Shown here one piece after another: positions 1 to 8,362 of a stretch of DNA of 64,000 nucleotides. The position numbers and the translations under genes are program-made. The stretch's first letter is position 1; each line of letters opens with the position of its first letter. This stretch comes from Bacillota bacterium (GTDB lineage Bacteria > Bacillota > Clostridia > Christensenellales > SZUA-584): the NCBI GenBank assembly GCA_023459495.1, contig JAEWTL010000090.1:6064-70063 (forward strand). Direction: 5' to 3'. The notes beneath the pieces are model-generated. The model had not been told where the DNA came from, made no database searches, and worked only from the letters and a program-made list of their open reading frames with translations.

Positions 1-161
1 GTCGGCTGCGTCGGGACGAGCAACAGGCTCGTAGTATTGAGCGTAATGCCCGTTACTGGTATGGTCGTATCGGCAAAGGCAGTTCCGTGCACCAAAACCC
101 CGAGCAGCATGACTGCCGCCAGCGCAAGGCCTGTCCTCCGAAACGCTTTGCTTTTTTTCAT
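1..161 (-). CDS. N-terminus of a secreted Ig-like (BIG2) protein, partial
   Basis: The gene starts with ATG at 161 on the minus strand and runs off the left edge, so only about 53 codons are visible. A G-rich ribosome site (GGGGGG) lies 6-12 bases before the ATG. The visible product has a clear Sec signal peptide: a positive MKKSKAFRR start, a hydrophobic stretch, then a VHGTAFA cleavage site near residue 29. It is followed by IPVTGITLNTTSLLL, the typical opening strand of a bacterial Ig-like group 2 domain. It lies just downstream of two other BIG2-bearing surface proteins on the same strand, so it is probably a third member of that secreted set. The catalytic or binding part, if any, lies outside the window. 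Confidence 0.75.
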   Translation of the reverse strand, partial: MKKSKAFRRTGLALAAVMLLGVLVHGTAFADTTIPVTGITLNTTSLLLVPTQP

Positions 162-246
162 ACCACTACCCCCCCATACCTGTACGCTGTCCGAAATCCA
201 GAAGAACCGGGCTGCGGAGCTTATCTGTAACGTTACACCTCCGTGA

Positions 247-1791
247 TTATACAAATACCCTGCGTCCATGGCTCAGCATTTCGTCGTACCAGCCTTCCAC
301 ACGGCAGATCACGACATAGCCATAGGTCGAGCTCGCATGAATGTGATAGCCGTTGCCGAGATAGATGCCGATGTGGCCAATATGGTCACCGTCGTCCGGG
401 GTGTCCGAATAATAAAACATCAGATCTCCCGGCTGCAGCTCAGTCTTGTCCACATACAGCCAATCCGACCGACGGCTGTATGTATCCGCCGTGCTGCGCC
501 CGATGCGGTATCCCGCCTGTGTCAGGCCGTAATAGATAAGGCCGGAACAATCGAATCCGGTTGCACCCTCATCGCCCCAGATATACGGTTTGCCCTGTTT
601 GGCCAGCACCGCATCAAGGAATGTGCGGATGCGCGGGTCGCTCACCTCGGGCAGGTCGGGCAGGGTACTGGTAATCTTCTTCAGGCCAAGAACGTCCCAG
701 CGGATTGCCGTATAATCAAGTATATCGGCCTTGCCATCCCTGTTTGCATCCGCGGCTTTGACATAAGCGCCTTCCAAACTGCTGAGGTTGAGAATAAACC
801 ACCGCATTTTTGTATAGTCCAGTATGCTGACGTCACCGGTTCCGTCCACATCGCCGGATATGATCACCGTCCGCTCATCCCGCAACACACCGCCCACGTA
901 GAGCCTGACCTTCATACCGGTACCTACTCTGCAGTCGCCGCAGGGCGCACCCGCCGCATCAAAGACGCGGATATCCGCGCGGTCATTTTTAAAATTCGTA
1001 ACGAGTATATCCCTCAGCGTATACCCGGCAACGCCGAGCACGTAATTATCTTCCAAAGCATAGATACCTGTCGACAGCTTGTCCGGTTTCACGTTTACCG
1101 TGCACGTGGCGGTAAATCCGCCGTCCGAAGTCGTCACCATAATATTCGCCGTGCCGATGGCTGCCGCGGTTACCATACCGTCCACCACAGTCACCACGGA
1201 TTCGTTATCCGAGGCCCACGTGAGGGCGGGGTTTACAGCATCTGAAGGCTCCACCGTTGCACCCAAATTAAGAACGTCGCCCAGGCAAATGTCCACGCTG
1301 TCCTTGCCGAGTGAAACTCCGGTAACCGCGATGGGTGACTGCGGATCATAGCTCACCGAGCAGCCAGCTCCCTGCAGAGCCGTTATCACAGCCATGTCGT
1401 CGCTGCCCGCTGTAAGGTCCAGATAGTTATGCGACACATCCAGCGACTCAAGCGGCAGTGCCGCAAGCGGGGATATATCGCGGACTCGGTTTCCCGAAAG
1501 ATCGATCCATGAGATATGGGTCAGATACTGCATCCCCGAAACGTCCGTGATTCCGGCGTCATGCAGCACCAGCCCGCCTTCCATGGCTGCCAGTTCGCCT
1601 TCGCTCAGCACTCCATCGCCGTTTGCGTCCACTCCCGGCATGGAGAGTAGCACGGCGTTCAGTGCGCTGTCCGCAAAAACCACCGGGTCGCCAGCGCCTG
1701 CAAAAGCCGTTTGAGACAACACAAAAGCGATTGTGCCAATTGTCGCAATCGCGATACAGATACGCTGAAGCGTTTTCGGTTTTCTCCTCAT
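247..1791 (-). CDS. Secreted NlpC/P60 peptidase with LRR, BIG2 and dockerin-like modules
   Basis: The 514-residue exported protein probably cleaves peptidoglycan stem peptides outside the cell. Order of parts: signal peptide (to about residue 32), an EF-hand-like DANGDGVLSEGEL, two or three leucine-rich turns (about 75-125), a BIG2 Ig-like domain (about 155-235), an approximately 80-residue linker domain, a two-repeat dockerin-like domain (GDVDGTGDVSILDYT and ADANRDGKADILDYT, about 310-370), then NlpC/P60 at the C-terminus. The catalytic Cys is in FDCSGL and the His in HIGHIGIYLG. ATG 1791 is preferred over a GTG at 1824 because AAGGGTGG sits at the right distance before it. The neighbour upstream shares the same linker plus dockerin arrangement. 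A cell-wall endopeptidase role is known for the family; its exact bond is not visible. Confidence 0.85.
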   Translation of the reverse strand: MRRKPKTLQRICIAIATIGTIAFVLSQTAFAGAGDPVVFADSALNAVLLSMPGVDANGDGVLSEGELAAMEGGLVLHDAGITDVSGMQYLTHISWIDLSGNRVRDISPLAALPLESLDVSHNYLDLTAGSDDMAVITALQGAGCSVSYDPQSPIAVTGVSLGKDSVDICLGDVLNLGATVEPSDAVNPALTWASDNESVVTVVDGMVTAAAIGTANIMVTTSDGGFTATCTVNVKPDKLSTGIYALEDNYVLGVAGYTLRDILVTNFKNDRADIRVFDAAGAPCGDCRVGTGMKVRLYVGGVLRDERTVIISGDVDGTGDVSILDYTKMRWFILNLSSLEGAYVKAADANRDGKADILDYTAIRWDVLGLKKITSTLPDLPEVSDPRIRTFLDAVLAKQGKPYIWGDEGATGFDCSGLIYYGLTQAGYRIGRSTADTYSRRSDWLYVDKTELQPGDLMFYYSDTPDDGDHIGHIGIYLGNGYHIHASSTYGYVVICRVEGWYDEMLSHGRRVFV

Positions 1792-1885
1792 TCCCGCCAC
1801 CCTTGACCAGTTGTTTAAAATCACTGTGTATCATTCTGCAGCCCTTGCTGCTGTGCGACACGGTTTCTTCCCGGAAAATATCCGC

Positions 1886-4204
1886 CTACGAAATATGCTG
1901 CAGCCCCAGAATATGATACCGCATCTGCGTATAATCGGTTATCGCAGTGGATCCATCACCATTTACATCGCCTGCAAGTAGATAAGCGCCTTCAAGCGGT
2001 TGCAGATTCAGCAAGCCATACCGCAGGCGTGTATAATCGGTTATCGCGATGACACCGTCCCCGTTCACATCGCCCTTTACCACCAACGTCAGCCTGTCGG
2101 TCTCTACGCTGTCCGTCAGCAGCACGACATACATGCCGGTTGCTACAATGCCTTCCGTAACCGGTGTCCCGTCCGCTTTGTATACGCGCAGATTCGCCGC
2201 GTCGTTGCTGAGGTTCGCCAAGAGTTGCGCAACGGTCGTATTCTCTGATACGCCCTTGATATACGTGGTGGTGATGGTATATTTCGTAGACGTGATGCCG
2301 TTCGATTTCACCGTTACGGCGCATGTCGCCGTATAGCCACCCTCCGCCGTTGTGACCGTGATGTTCGCTGTGCCTTCGGCCTGTCCCGTTACCACACCAT
2401 TGTTCACAGTGGCCACAGCCGTGTTGTCGGACGCCCAGGACACCGCCCTGTTCACCGCGGTGGAAGGCGCGACCGCGGGCGTAAGCGTCAGCGTCCCGCC
2501 GGGTGTGAGCGTCGGGGCCGTCATATCCAGTGAGACGCCAGTCACATGCTTTTGCACCATAGGCGAGTCAAGGGTGATATAGCTGGCGTACACATACGCC
2601 ACCCCACCCAGATAGCTGATCTGGTGCCAGCTCGATGTATAGAAATCATCCGTTACCTCCACGCGCGCACCATCCGGCAGTACGCCAAGGATGGTAGACG
2701 AGGTATTGGCTGAAGCCCGCACGTTGAGCGGGGTATCGGTTACCACAGTCGCGTTGGAGTAATCATACCACGCGACATCCGTCAGCGTGGGCTTGGTAAA
2801 GCTCATCGTAGTCAGCACCGTGTTGGGGTAATAGAACCCAAGGATTGTGCCATAGGTCTGGCCGCCGCCGCCCTCTGATACCGGCTTTGCGCGCTGCTGT
2901 GCCCCACGCTGAGACAGACCCAGACCATGTCCGAAACGACGCATCGAGAGGTTGAATGCGACCACCACGTCGCCGACACCGTAAACTGGCTCCACAACGT
3001 AGATGCCGAGGCTGGCGCTGAAGAACGCCGTACCGCCTTCTGAACTGCAAAGGTTGCGCATATCGAATGTGACATCGGTCACGGCGGCCGGTGTGCCTCC
3101 CACCGATACGGTGTAATCACCGGTGGCCATTATCTTGTCCACGCACTCATTGACGCCATTCCACGGCATGAGACTGTGGTCCTGCCCGCTGGATGTATCA
3201 TAGGTGTTTGTGGAAAGGTCCGTCACACCCGTAATCGTAAAATCGTTTGCACTGGTTACGCCATAGGCCGAAAGCTGTCCGCTGGCGTATATCGCCTGAC
3301 GCATAACGGCGAGCGCTTTATCCGTATCGATGGTACCGCTTACATTGGTTGATGAGGTAACGGGGTGATCCGCGTCGATAGCGACCGGCAGCGTGATCGT
3401 CTCATAACGGCTGGAAGGGTTGGCAATGTCGTATGGGTCGTAGTCAATCCGGTAATAGGTCCAGTCCTTGCTTGTGGGACCCCAGCGATGGTACGGCAGT
3501 TCTGTCCACCCGCCATTGGACGCGGAGTAGTAGCAGTCGATAATGGTGCTGCCCGACATGAGGACTTGTCCTGCCGTGGCGTTCACAGCCGCGATCGCGT
3601 TCGTGGCGGATGAGTCGTAGCCCTTGTACACCTGGTCATTGGACGAGGTGTCAGTGAGATCGTAAGCGCCGGAGCCACCCATGCGCTTCACCGCATAGTT
3701 GCGCGCGGCAACCGCCTGAGACTTGAGTGCCTCCAGATACCATGAGTCGCTCATCTCATACGGCACAACGCCGTAAAGATAATCTTCCAGATCAATGTTG
3801 TTAACCGCCACCAAGTTCCCGCTGCTGATCGAAAAAGTGATGCCGCCCAGATAATGCTGATAGCCGTACAGCGAATTGTTGAGGTACAGGGTGTTTTCCC
3901 GACCGGAGGAAGCGGTATGCTCCACCAGCGTAATCGAACTGCCCGAAGCGACGAGAGTGCTGCCCCAATATAGGCTGACATTGCTTCCAGCCACTTTGAC
4001 GGTATAGGTCTGATGTTCCAGCACCGTATCCCCTACGGTGTAGTTGCCATCTACATGGAAGGAGAATGAAGTGACGCTGCCGATCGACAACTTGACGCGT
4101 ACAATGCTGCTTTGTGCCGCCGCTTCGGCGTCCGAAGGCAAGGCTGTGATCATGGTCACAACCATACAGATGCTGAGTATAAATGCTAAAACCCTTCGCC
4201 GCAT
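1886..4204 (-). CDS. SpoIID/LytB-domain surface protein with SH3, BIG2 and dockerin-like modules
   Basis: This 772-residue secreted protein starts at ATG 4204 behind GGGAGAA and has a signal peptide ending near DAEAAA. Its N-terminal half is a SpoIID/LytB domain (key stretches DLEDYLYGVVPYEM, LKSQAVAARNYA, YYSASNGGWTE, GHGLGLSQRGA), the fold of sporulation protein SpoIID, a lytic transglycosylase, and of LytB amidase enhancers. Next come an SH3-like domain (LNVRASANTSS, about 540-590), a BIG2 domain (about 605-680), the same linker domain as in the NlpC protein, and a two-repeat dockerin-like end (GDVNGDGVIAITDYT, GDVNGDGSTAITDYT). It is not a sporulation SpoIID, which lacks these modules. 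A likely role is trimming or binding the cell wall. No cohesin partner is visible in the window. Confidence 0.85.
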   Translation of the reverse strand: MRRRVLAFILSICMVVTMITALPSDAEAAAQSSIVRVKLSIGSVTSFSFHVDGNYTVGDTVLEHQTYTVKVAGSNVSLYWGSTLVASGSSITLVEHTASSGRENTLYLNNSLYGYQHYLGGITFSISSGNLVAVNNIDLEDYLYGVVPYEMSDSWYLEALKSQAVAARNYAVKRMGGSGAYDLTDTSSNDQVYKGYDSSATNAIAAVNATAGQVLMSGSTIIDCYYSASNGGWTELPYHRWGPTSKDWTYYRIDYDPYDIANPSSRYETITLPVAIDADHPVTSSTNVSGTIDTDKALAVMRQAIYASGQLSAYGVTSANDFTITGVTDLSTNTYDTSSGQDHSLMPWNGVNECVDKIMATGDYTVSVGGTPAAVTDVTFDMRNLCSSEGGTAFFSASLGIYVVEPVYGVGDVVVAFNLSMRRFGHGLGLSQRGAQQRAKPVSEGGGGQTYGTILGFYYPNTVLTTMSFTKPTLTDVAWYDYSNATVVTDTPLNVRASANTSSTILGVLPDGARVEVTDDFYTSSWHQISYLGGVAYVYASYITLDSPMVQKHVTGVSLDMTAPTLTPGGTLTLTPAVAPSTAVNRAVSWASDNTAVATVNNGVVTGQAEGTANITVTTAEGGYTATCAVTVKSNGITSTKYTITTTYIKGVSENTTVAQLLANLSNDAANLRVYKADGTPVTEGIVATGMYVVLLTDSVETDRLTLVVKGDVNGDGVIAITDYTRLRYGLLNLQPLEGAYLLAGDVNGDGSTAITDYTQMRYHILGLQHIS

Positions 4205-4261
4205 GCTTTTCTCCCGTCCGGGAACTGCCGGTTTGATATTTGTAATAAACACGCAATATAA

Positions 4262-4276
4262 TTGTAACAATTACAA
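4262..4276. promoter_or_regulatory. Inverted repeat upstream of the SpoIID-domain gene
   Basis: TTGTAA-CAA-TTACAA is a perfect 15-base dyad about 60 bases before the start of the minus-strand SpoIID-domain gene, in an AT-rich stretch. It could be an operator. No well-spaced promoter could be matched to it, so the role is a guess. Confidence 0.3.
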
Positions 4277-4354
4277 CAATACTTATACCATATATCCCAC
4301 CATATGTACAGTTTAAAACGCAAAAAAGGAAAAAACAAATTATTTCTTTTTAGG

Positions 4355-4383
4355 TTGCTTTCTTAAAATCATCGGAATATAAT
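4355..4383 (+). promoter_or_regulatory. Promoter of the arsenic operon
   Basis: A sigma-A type promoter: -35 TTGCTT at 4355-4360, a 17-base spacer, and a perfect -10 TATAAT at 4378-4383. Transcription should start near 4390, inside the dyad operator and about 60 bases before arsR. Confidence 0.8.
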
Positions 4384-4386
4384 AGC

Positions 4387-4425
4387 ATATAGACAGTTAT
4401 CTATATCATAGATGCTTGTCTATAT
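4387..4425. promoter_or_regulatory. Nested dyad operator for ArsR
   Basis: Two inverted repeats share one centre at 4406: an outer 9-base pair of arms (ATATAGACA at 4387-4395, TGTCTATAT at 4417-4425) and an inner ATCTAT-ATC-ATAGAT (4399-4413). Only three positions per arm fail to pair. It covers the predicted transcription start, as expected for ArsR/SmtB repression relieved by As(III) or another metal. Confidence 0.75.
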
Positions 4426-4448
4426 ATTCTCTCCAAAGGAGGACGGCT

Positions 4449-4775
4449 ATGACACATGGATATGCGGAATACATACCGGTTTTAAAAGCCCTTGCAGATG
4501 AAACACGGCTGAAGATCATCGACATGCTCAGCTGCGGCGAGCTCTGTGCATGCAAAATACTCGAGCAGTTTTCCATCACACAGCCCACGCTTTCTTATCA
4601 TATGAAAATACTTACCGAATGCGGTATCGTGCTGGCCCGCCGGGATGGCGCCTGGATGCATTACAGCCTCTGCAGGGAGCGTGCCGACGAGTTGACAGAA
4701 TACCTTGAAATGCTGATGTCTCCCAAGCCCGACTGTATCTGCACGAAAGGGGGCTGCTGCGATGGAAAAGAATAG
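4449..4775 (+). CDS. arsR: ArsR/SmtB-family metalloregulator
   Basis: The 108-residue winged-helix repressor is expected to leave its operator when arsenite binds. The start is ATG 4449, seven bases after a perfect AAAGGAGG; in-frame codons further upstream have no ribosome site. The DNA-reading helices (TQPTLSYHMKIL) and the alpha-3 metal motif ELCACKIL (Cys33, Cys35) are the classical ArsR features. The C-terminal tail adds four more cysteines (DCICTKGGCC), which could supply extra As(III) ligands. The gene is first in its operon, directly behind a promoter and dyad operator, and overlaps the ACR3 pump gene by 14 bases, so both are likely translationally coupled and autoregulated. Confidence 0.92.
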   Translation: MTHGYAEYIPVLKALADETRLKIIDMLSCGELCACKILEQFSITQPTLSYHMKILTECGIVLARRDGAWMHYSLCRERADELTEYLEMLMSPKPDCICTKGGCCDGKE

Positions 4776-5877
4776 CGGCATCGGTTTTTTTGAGAAGTAC
4801 CTCTCGTTATGGGTGCTGCTCTGTATGGCCGCGGGTATCGCTGTCGGCCTCTGGTTACCCGGTGTGCGCGACTTTCTGGGACAGTTCGAATATTATAACG
4901 TATCCATCCCTGTCGCCGTGCTCATCTGGCTCATGATTTATCCCATGATGCTCAAGGTGGACTTCGCCGGGATCAAAAATGTGGGGCGCAATCCCAAAGG
5001 CCTTATCATTACATGGACCACAAACTGGCTGGTCAAACCGTTCACGATGTTCGGATTGGCTTATCTGTTTTTCTTCATTATATTTAAGGCATTGATTCCT
5101 GCCGAAACCGCGAAGGATTATCTCGCCGGCGCAATTCTGTTGGGCGCCGCGCCATGCACCGCAATGGTGTTCGTATGGAGCCACCTCACAAAAGGCAACC
5201 CCGCCCACACACTCGTACAGGTGGCCACCAATGACCTTATCATCCTGCCCGCCTTTGCACCCATCGTGGGGCTGCTGTTCCTGTGGGGTGGTATCGAGAC
5301 GCAGGGCAGCGTGCAGGTACCATGGGCGACGCTGTTTCTTTCCGTCGCGCTGTTCGTCGTCATTCCGCTGGGAGCCGGATGGCTCACGCGCAGCATCATC
5401 ACCCGCAAAAAGGGCAAAGAGTATCTGGAGCAGAAGTTCATCCCAAAGTTCAACAACGTTACGGTCATCGGACTGCTGCTGACGCTCGTGATCATATTTT
5501 CGTTCCAGGGTGAAACGATCGTATCGGAACCGGTGGATATCCTGCTAATCGCGGTGCCGCTTATCATTCAGACGTTCCTGATCTTTTTCATCGCGTACCT
5601 TTGGAGCAGGGCATGGAAGCTGCCGCACAACATCGCTTCCCCCGCAGCGATGATCGGTGCGAGTAACTTTTTCGAGCTTGCGGTGGCGGTAGCCATATCG
5701 GTGTTCGGGCTCAAGTCGCCCGTGGCGCTCGCTACAATTGTGGGCGTGCTCGTGGAAGTACCCGTGATGCTGACTTTGGTACGCATCGCGAATAAAACGG
5801 CACACTGGTTCCAACAAATTGAGAAACAGCCTGACAATGAGGCTGCCCAGGAGGATTTAACCCATGGTGGTATTTGA
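4762..5877 (+). CDS. acr3: ACR3-family arsenite efflux permease
   Basis: The 371-residue membrane protein has about ten hydrophobic segments and the ACR3 signature in TM4, LLGAAPCTAMVFVWS, with the conserved cysteine needed for As(III) transport in characterised members. The region NPAHTLVQVATNDL is also typical. It exports arsenite from the cytoplasm using the proton motive force. The length fits ACR3 (350-400 residues) rather than the unrelated ArsB family. The start ATG 4762 lies inside the end of arsR, in another frame. The gene overlaps the next permease gene by 14 bases, so the three genes form one tightly coupled unit. Confidence 0.93.
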   Translation: MEKNSGIGFFEKYLSLWVLLCMAAGIAVGLWLPGVRDFLGQFEYYNVSIPVAVLIWLMIYPMMLKVDFAGIKNVGRNPKGLIITWTTNWLVKPFTMFGLAYLFFFIIFKALIPAETAKDYLAGAILLGAAPCTAMVFVWSHLTKGNPAHTLVQVATNDLIILPAFAPIVGLLFLWGGIETQGSVQVPWATLFLSVALFVVIPLGAGWLTRSIITRKKGKEYLEQKFIPKFNNVTVIGLLLTLVIIFSFQGETIVSEPVDILLIAVPLIIQTFLIFFIAYLWSRAWKLPHNIASPAAMIGASNFFELAVAVAISVFGLKSPVALATIVGVLVEVPVMLTLVRIANKTAHWFQQIEKQPDNEAAQEDLTHGGI

Positions 5878-6868
5878 ATGGCTGAACGACCAACTGCTTA
5901 AAATGCAGTGGCTCAGCGATATATTTCGGTGGTTGGTAGGCGATGTATTCGGCCTTAACGTGCAGGAGCGTGTGGGCGGCAGCATCCACTTTTTCCTGTA
6001 TGACACAGTCAAGATATTCATCCTGCTGTCCGTATTGATATTCATCATATCGTATGTGCAGAGCCACTTTCCGCCCGAACGTACGAAAAAGATATTGGGC
6101 CGCTTCCACGGCGTCGGTGCAAATGTTTTAGGTGCGCTGCTCGGCACGGTCACGCCTTTCTGCTCGTGCTCGTCGATTCCGCTGTTCATCGGCTTTACGA
6201 GCGCCGGGCTGCCTATTGGCGTCACATTCTCGTTCCTCATTTCCTCGCCGCTTGTTGACCTCGCCTCGCTGCTGCTGCTTGCGAGCATATTCAATTGGAA
6301 GGTCGCGATCGCATATGTTGTCGTCGGAGTTATACTGGCTGTGGTGGGTGGTTCGCTGATCAGCGCTTTCAAACTGGAGAAATATGTAGAGCCGTTTGTG
6401 TTTCAGAATCAAATGGCCGAGATCGACGCGCCCGAGATGACGCGCAAGGATCGGCTTGTCTTCGCGAAGGATCAGGTACTCGCCATCATCCGCAAGGTGT
6501 GGCTGTACATCCTCATCGGGGTTGCCATTGGCGCGGCTATACACAACTGGATTCCGGAGGACATCATCGCAGCGGTTTTAGGGCAGCAGAACGCGTTTTC
6601 CGTATTTATCGCCACCGGCGTAGGCGTCCCCATGTACGCAGACATCTTTGGCACGCTGCCCATCGCCGAGGCGCTCGTCGGCAAGGGCGTTGGCATCGGC
6701 ACGGTGCTGTCGTTCATGATGGCGGTAACGGCATTGTCTCTGCCGTCGATGATCATGCTGAAAAAAGTGGTCAAAACGAAGCTTCTGCTGATCTTCGCGG
6801 GCATCGTGGTGGCTGGTATCCTGATTATCGGCTATGCATTCAACGCGCTGGGGCCCCTGTTGGTGTAA
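5864..6868 (+). CDS. DUF318/ArsP-like permease
   Basis: The 334-residue membrane protein of the DUF318 permease family (ArsP and SO_0444-like transporters) has about eight helices. The family marks are TPFCSCSSIPLFIGF (residues about 102-116) with a Cys-Ser-Cys pair, ISSPLVDLASLLLL, and the repeat-related GVPMYADIFGTLPIAEAL. ArsP members export trivalent organoarsenicals and others act on Cu or Zn; the substrate here cannot be read from sequence. Its place between ACR3 and arsC supports an arsenical. Ribosome site AGGAGG lies 8 bases before ATG 5864, inside the end of the ACR3 gene. Confidence 0.88.
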   Translation: MVVFEWLNDQLLKMQWLSDIFRWLVGDVFGLNVQERVGGSIHFFLYDTVKIFILLSVLIFIISYVQSHFPPERTKKILGRFHGVGANVLGALLGTVTPFCSCSSIPLFIGFTSAGLPIGVTFSFLISSPLVDLASLLLLASIFNWKVAIAYVVVGVILAVVGGSLISAFKLEKYVEPFVFQNQMAEIDAPEMTRKDRLVFAKDQVLAIIRKVWLYILIGVAIGAAIHNWIPEDIIAAVLGQQNAFSVFIATGVGVPMYADIFGTLPIAEALVGKGVGIGTVLSFMMAVTALSLPSMIMLKKVVKTKLLLIFAGIVVAGILIIGYAFNALGPLLV

Positions 6869-6913
6869 GCTTTATACCAGCATCGAGACTTAGGATAAAC
6901 AAGGAGGCAATTT

Positions 6914-7327
6914 ATGAGCATACCCAAGGTCGCATTCATTTGCGTACACAACTCGTGCCGTTCCCAGATGGCCGAGGCGATATCGAAACTGCTGGCTTCA
7001 GATACATATGAAGCATATTCCGCGGGCACGGAGACCAAGCCTCACATCAATCCGGACGCCGTAGCCCTCATCAAAGAACGCTACGGCGTGGATATGGAGC
7101 AAACGCAATATTCCAAGCTGATCTCGGAGCTTCCGCCCTTGGATGTGGTCATCACCATGGGCTGCAACGTATCCTGTCCGTACCTGCCCAGCCGCTACCG
7201 TGAGGACTGGGGGCTGGATGACCCCACCGGTCAGGGCAGGAAGGCTTTTGAACGCACGGCGGACATCATCGAGCGCAAAGTGCTGGAATTGAAACTAAAA
7301 ATCAACGATATACTGAAGGAGAAATAA
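6914..7327 (+). CDS. arsC: Arsenate reductase, low-molecular-weight phosphatase type
   Basis: The 137-residue enzyme reduces As(V) to As(III), which the pumps then export. The P-loop CVHNSCRS (Cys10, Arg16) is the CX5R anion site. The second pair of cysteines is in MGCNVSCPYLP (Cys84, Cys88), and the general acid lies in WGLDDPTGQ. This is the thioredoxin-coupled class, using a Cys10-Cys84-Cys88 disulfide cascade. The Cys84/88 spacing of four is shorter than the seven of plasmid pI258 ArsC but, as I recall, common in anaerobes. The start is ATG 6914 behind AAGGAGG. A thioredoxin-like gene two places downstream may be its reductant. Confidence 0.93.
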   Translation: MSIPKVAFICVHNSCRSQMAEAISKLLASDTYEAYSAGTETKPHINPDAVALIKERYGVDMEQTQYSKLISELPPLDVVITMGCNVSCPYLPSRYREDWGLDDPTGQGRKAFERTADIIERKVLELKLKINDILKEK

Positions 7328-7329
7328 CG

Positions 7330-7608
7330 ATGGCAAAAGCATGGTATCCGATGATCAACTATGAGAACTGCATCGAATGCGGCGTGTGTGTGGATATGTG
7401 TTCCCACGGTGTGTACGACAAGGTGAAAAGCCCGCGGCCTGTAGTGATATACCCGGATGGCTGCGTGCAAGGCTGCAAGGGTTGCGGCAGCCAGTGTCCT
7501 GCCGACGCGATTGAATACTTCGGCGACACCGAGGGGTCTGCCGTTGGCGGATGCGGTTGTGGCTGCGGGTGTGACGAAAACGACAGTCGCTGCGATTGCG
7601 GCAATTGA
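7330..7608 (+). CDS. Ferredoxin-like 4Fe-4S protein with Cys/Gly-rich tail
   Basis: The 92-residue protein has a CIECGVCVDMC cluster motif (residues 15-25) and a second cysteine set GCVQGCKGCGSQCPADAI (about 40-57), so it can probably hold one or two Fe-S clusters. The C-terminus is very unusual: alternating Gly and Cys (GGCGCGCGCDEN) then CDCGN, a run that could chelate As(III) or another soft metal. It begins two bases after arsC with its own GAAGGAGA site. Ferredoxins are rare in classical ars operons. The role could be electron supply for arsenic reduction or metal buffering, and the sequence does not decide between them. Confidence 0.75.
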   Translation: MAKAWYPMINYENCIECGVCVDMCSHGVYDKVKSPRPVVIYPDGCVQGCKGCGSQCPADAIEYFGDTEGSAVGGCGCGCGCDENDSRCDCGN

Positions 7609-7625
7609 AGAAAGGAGATAATTCG

Positions 7626-7865
7626 ATGGAGATTAAGATTTTGGGTTCCGGATGCGCGACATGCCACAAACTGCACGAGTCGGTCAAGCAGGCTGTAAAG
7701 GAGCTCGGCGTGGACGCGCAGGTTCTATACATTACAGACATGGCGGAGATCATTAAGGCGGGCATCATGCATACGCCTGGCCTGATAATGAACGGCAAAG
7801 TGAAGGCAATGGGCCGTGTGCCCTCCGTCAAAGAGCTTAAAGGCATGATCTCGGACGAGATGTAA
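7626..7865 (+). CDS. Thioredoxin-like small redox protein
   Basis: The 79-residue protein of the redox-active disulfide/glutaredoxin-like family is shorter than true thioredoxin (about 105). The active site is GCATCHKL (Cys10, Cys13) right after the first strand, with the cis-proline region HTPGLIMNG, typical of the thioredoxin_3 group that often sits beside arsenic and DUF318 permease genes. It likely re-reduces ArsC or passes electrons to a neighbour. ATG 7626 follows AAAGGAGATAATTCG; an in-frame start farther upstream lies inside the ferredoxin gene and has no ribosome site. Confidence 0.85.
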   Translation: MEIKILGSGCATCHKLHESVKQAVKELGVDAQVLYITDMAEIIKAGIMHTPGLIMNGKVKAMGRVPSVKELKGMISDEM

Positions 7866-7888
7866 GTTCTCTCATTGAGGAGGCATTG

Positions 7889-8329
7889 ATGCAAACATTA
7901 ATAATCGAATGGCGGCATTTCGATACAGAAGGAGAAACCTGTGAGCGCTGCTATGATACTGGCGAGAACCTCGCGAGTGAAATCAAAAGGCTGAAACGGG
8001 CTTTGGAGCCCAAAGGTGTTGAGATTACGCTGACCGAAACCCTGCTGGATGGAGGGCAGATACCGCAATCCAACACGATCCTGTTCAATGGAGCCCCGAT
8101 TGAAGATCTGCTCGGAATCAAGGTGTCGGAAAACTATTGCGCCTCCTGTACTTCCCTCACCGGGAAGGATACCTTTTGCCGGACGATCTTTTTTGAGGGC
8201 AATGAATATGAGGACATTCCGGCAAAGGCGATTCGTCAGGCAGCTTACAAGGTGCTGGGACTGGAATTGCCGGGGCCGGAATCATCGGAAAAGCGCGGAT
8301 GCTGTTGCGGCGGCAATTGCAGTTGCTGA
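7889..8329 (+). CDS. DUF2703 protein with Cys-rich end
   Basis: The 146-residue protein is recognised as DUF2703 from the opening IIEWRHF, the CERCYDTG motif and the later NYCASCTSLTG. It resembles a thioredoxin-type fold with several cysteine pairs, and no activity is assigned to the family. The tail CCCGGNCSC is a strong soft-metal binding candidate and echoes the Cys-rich ends of ArsR and the ferredoxin in this operon. ATG 7889 is chosen over the TTG just before it because GAGGAGG lies at the right spacing. It is the last gene of the ars operon, followed by a hairpin. Confidence 0.8.
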   Translation: MQTLIIEWRHFDTEGETCERCYDTGENLASEIKRLKRALEPKGVEITLTETLLDGGQIPQSNTILFNGAPIEDLLGIKVSENYCASCTSLTGKDTFCRTIFFEGNEYEDIPAKAIRQAAYKVLGLELPGPESSEKRGCCCGGNCSC

Positions 8330-8362
8330 GAAATTATAATAGAAGCCGAGATCCGGTTGTTC

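Noticed and set aside
268..1245. Long plus-strand frame (325 codons) opposite the NlpC gene
   Set aside because: Shadow of the minus-strand gene, which has a signal peptide and several recognisable domains. The plus-strand translation has none.
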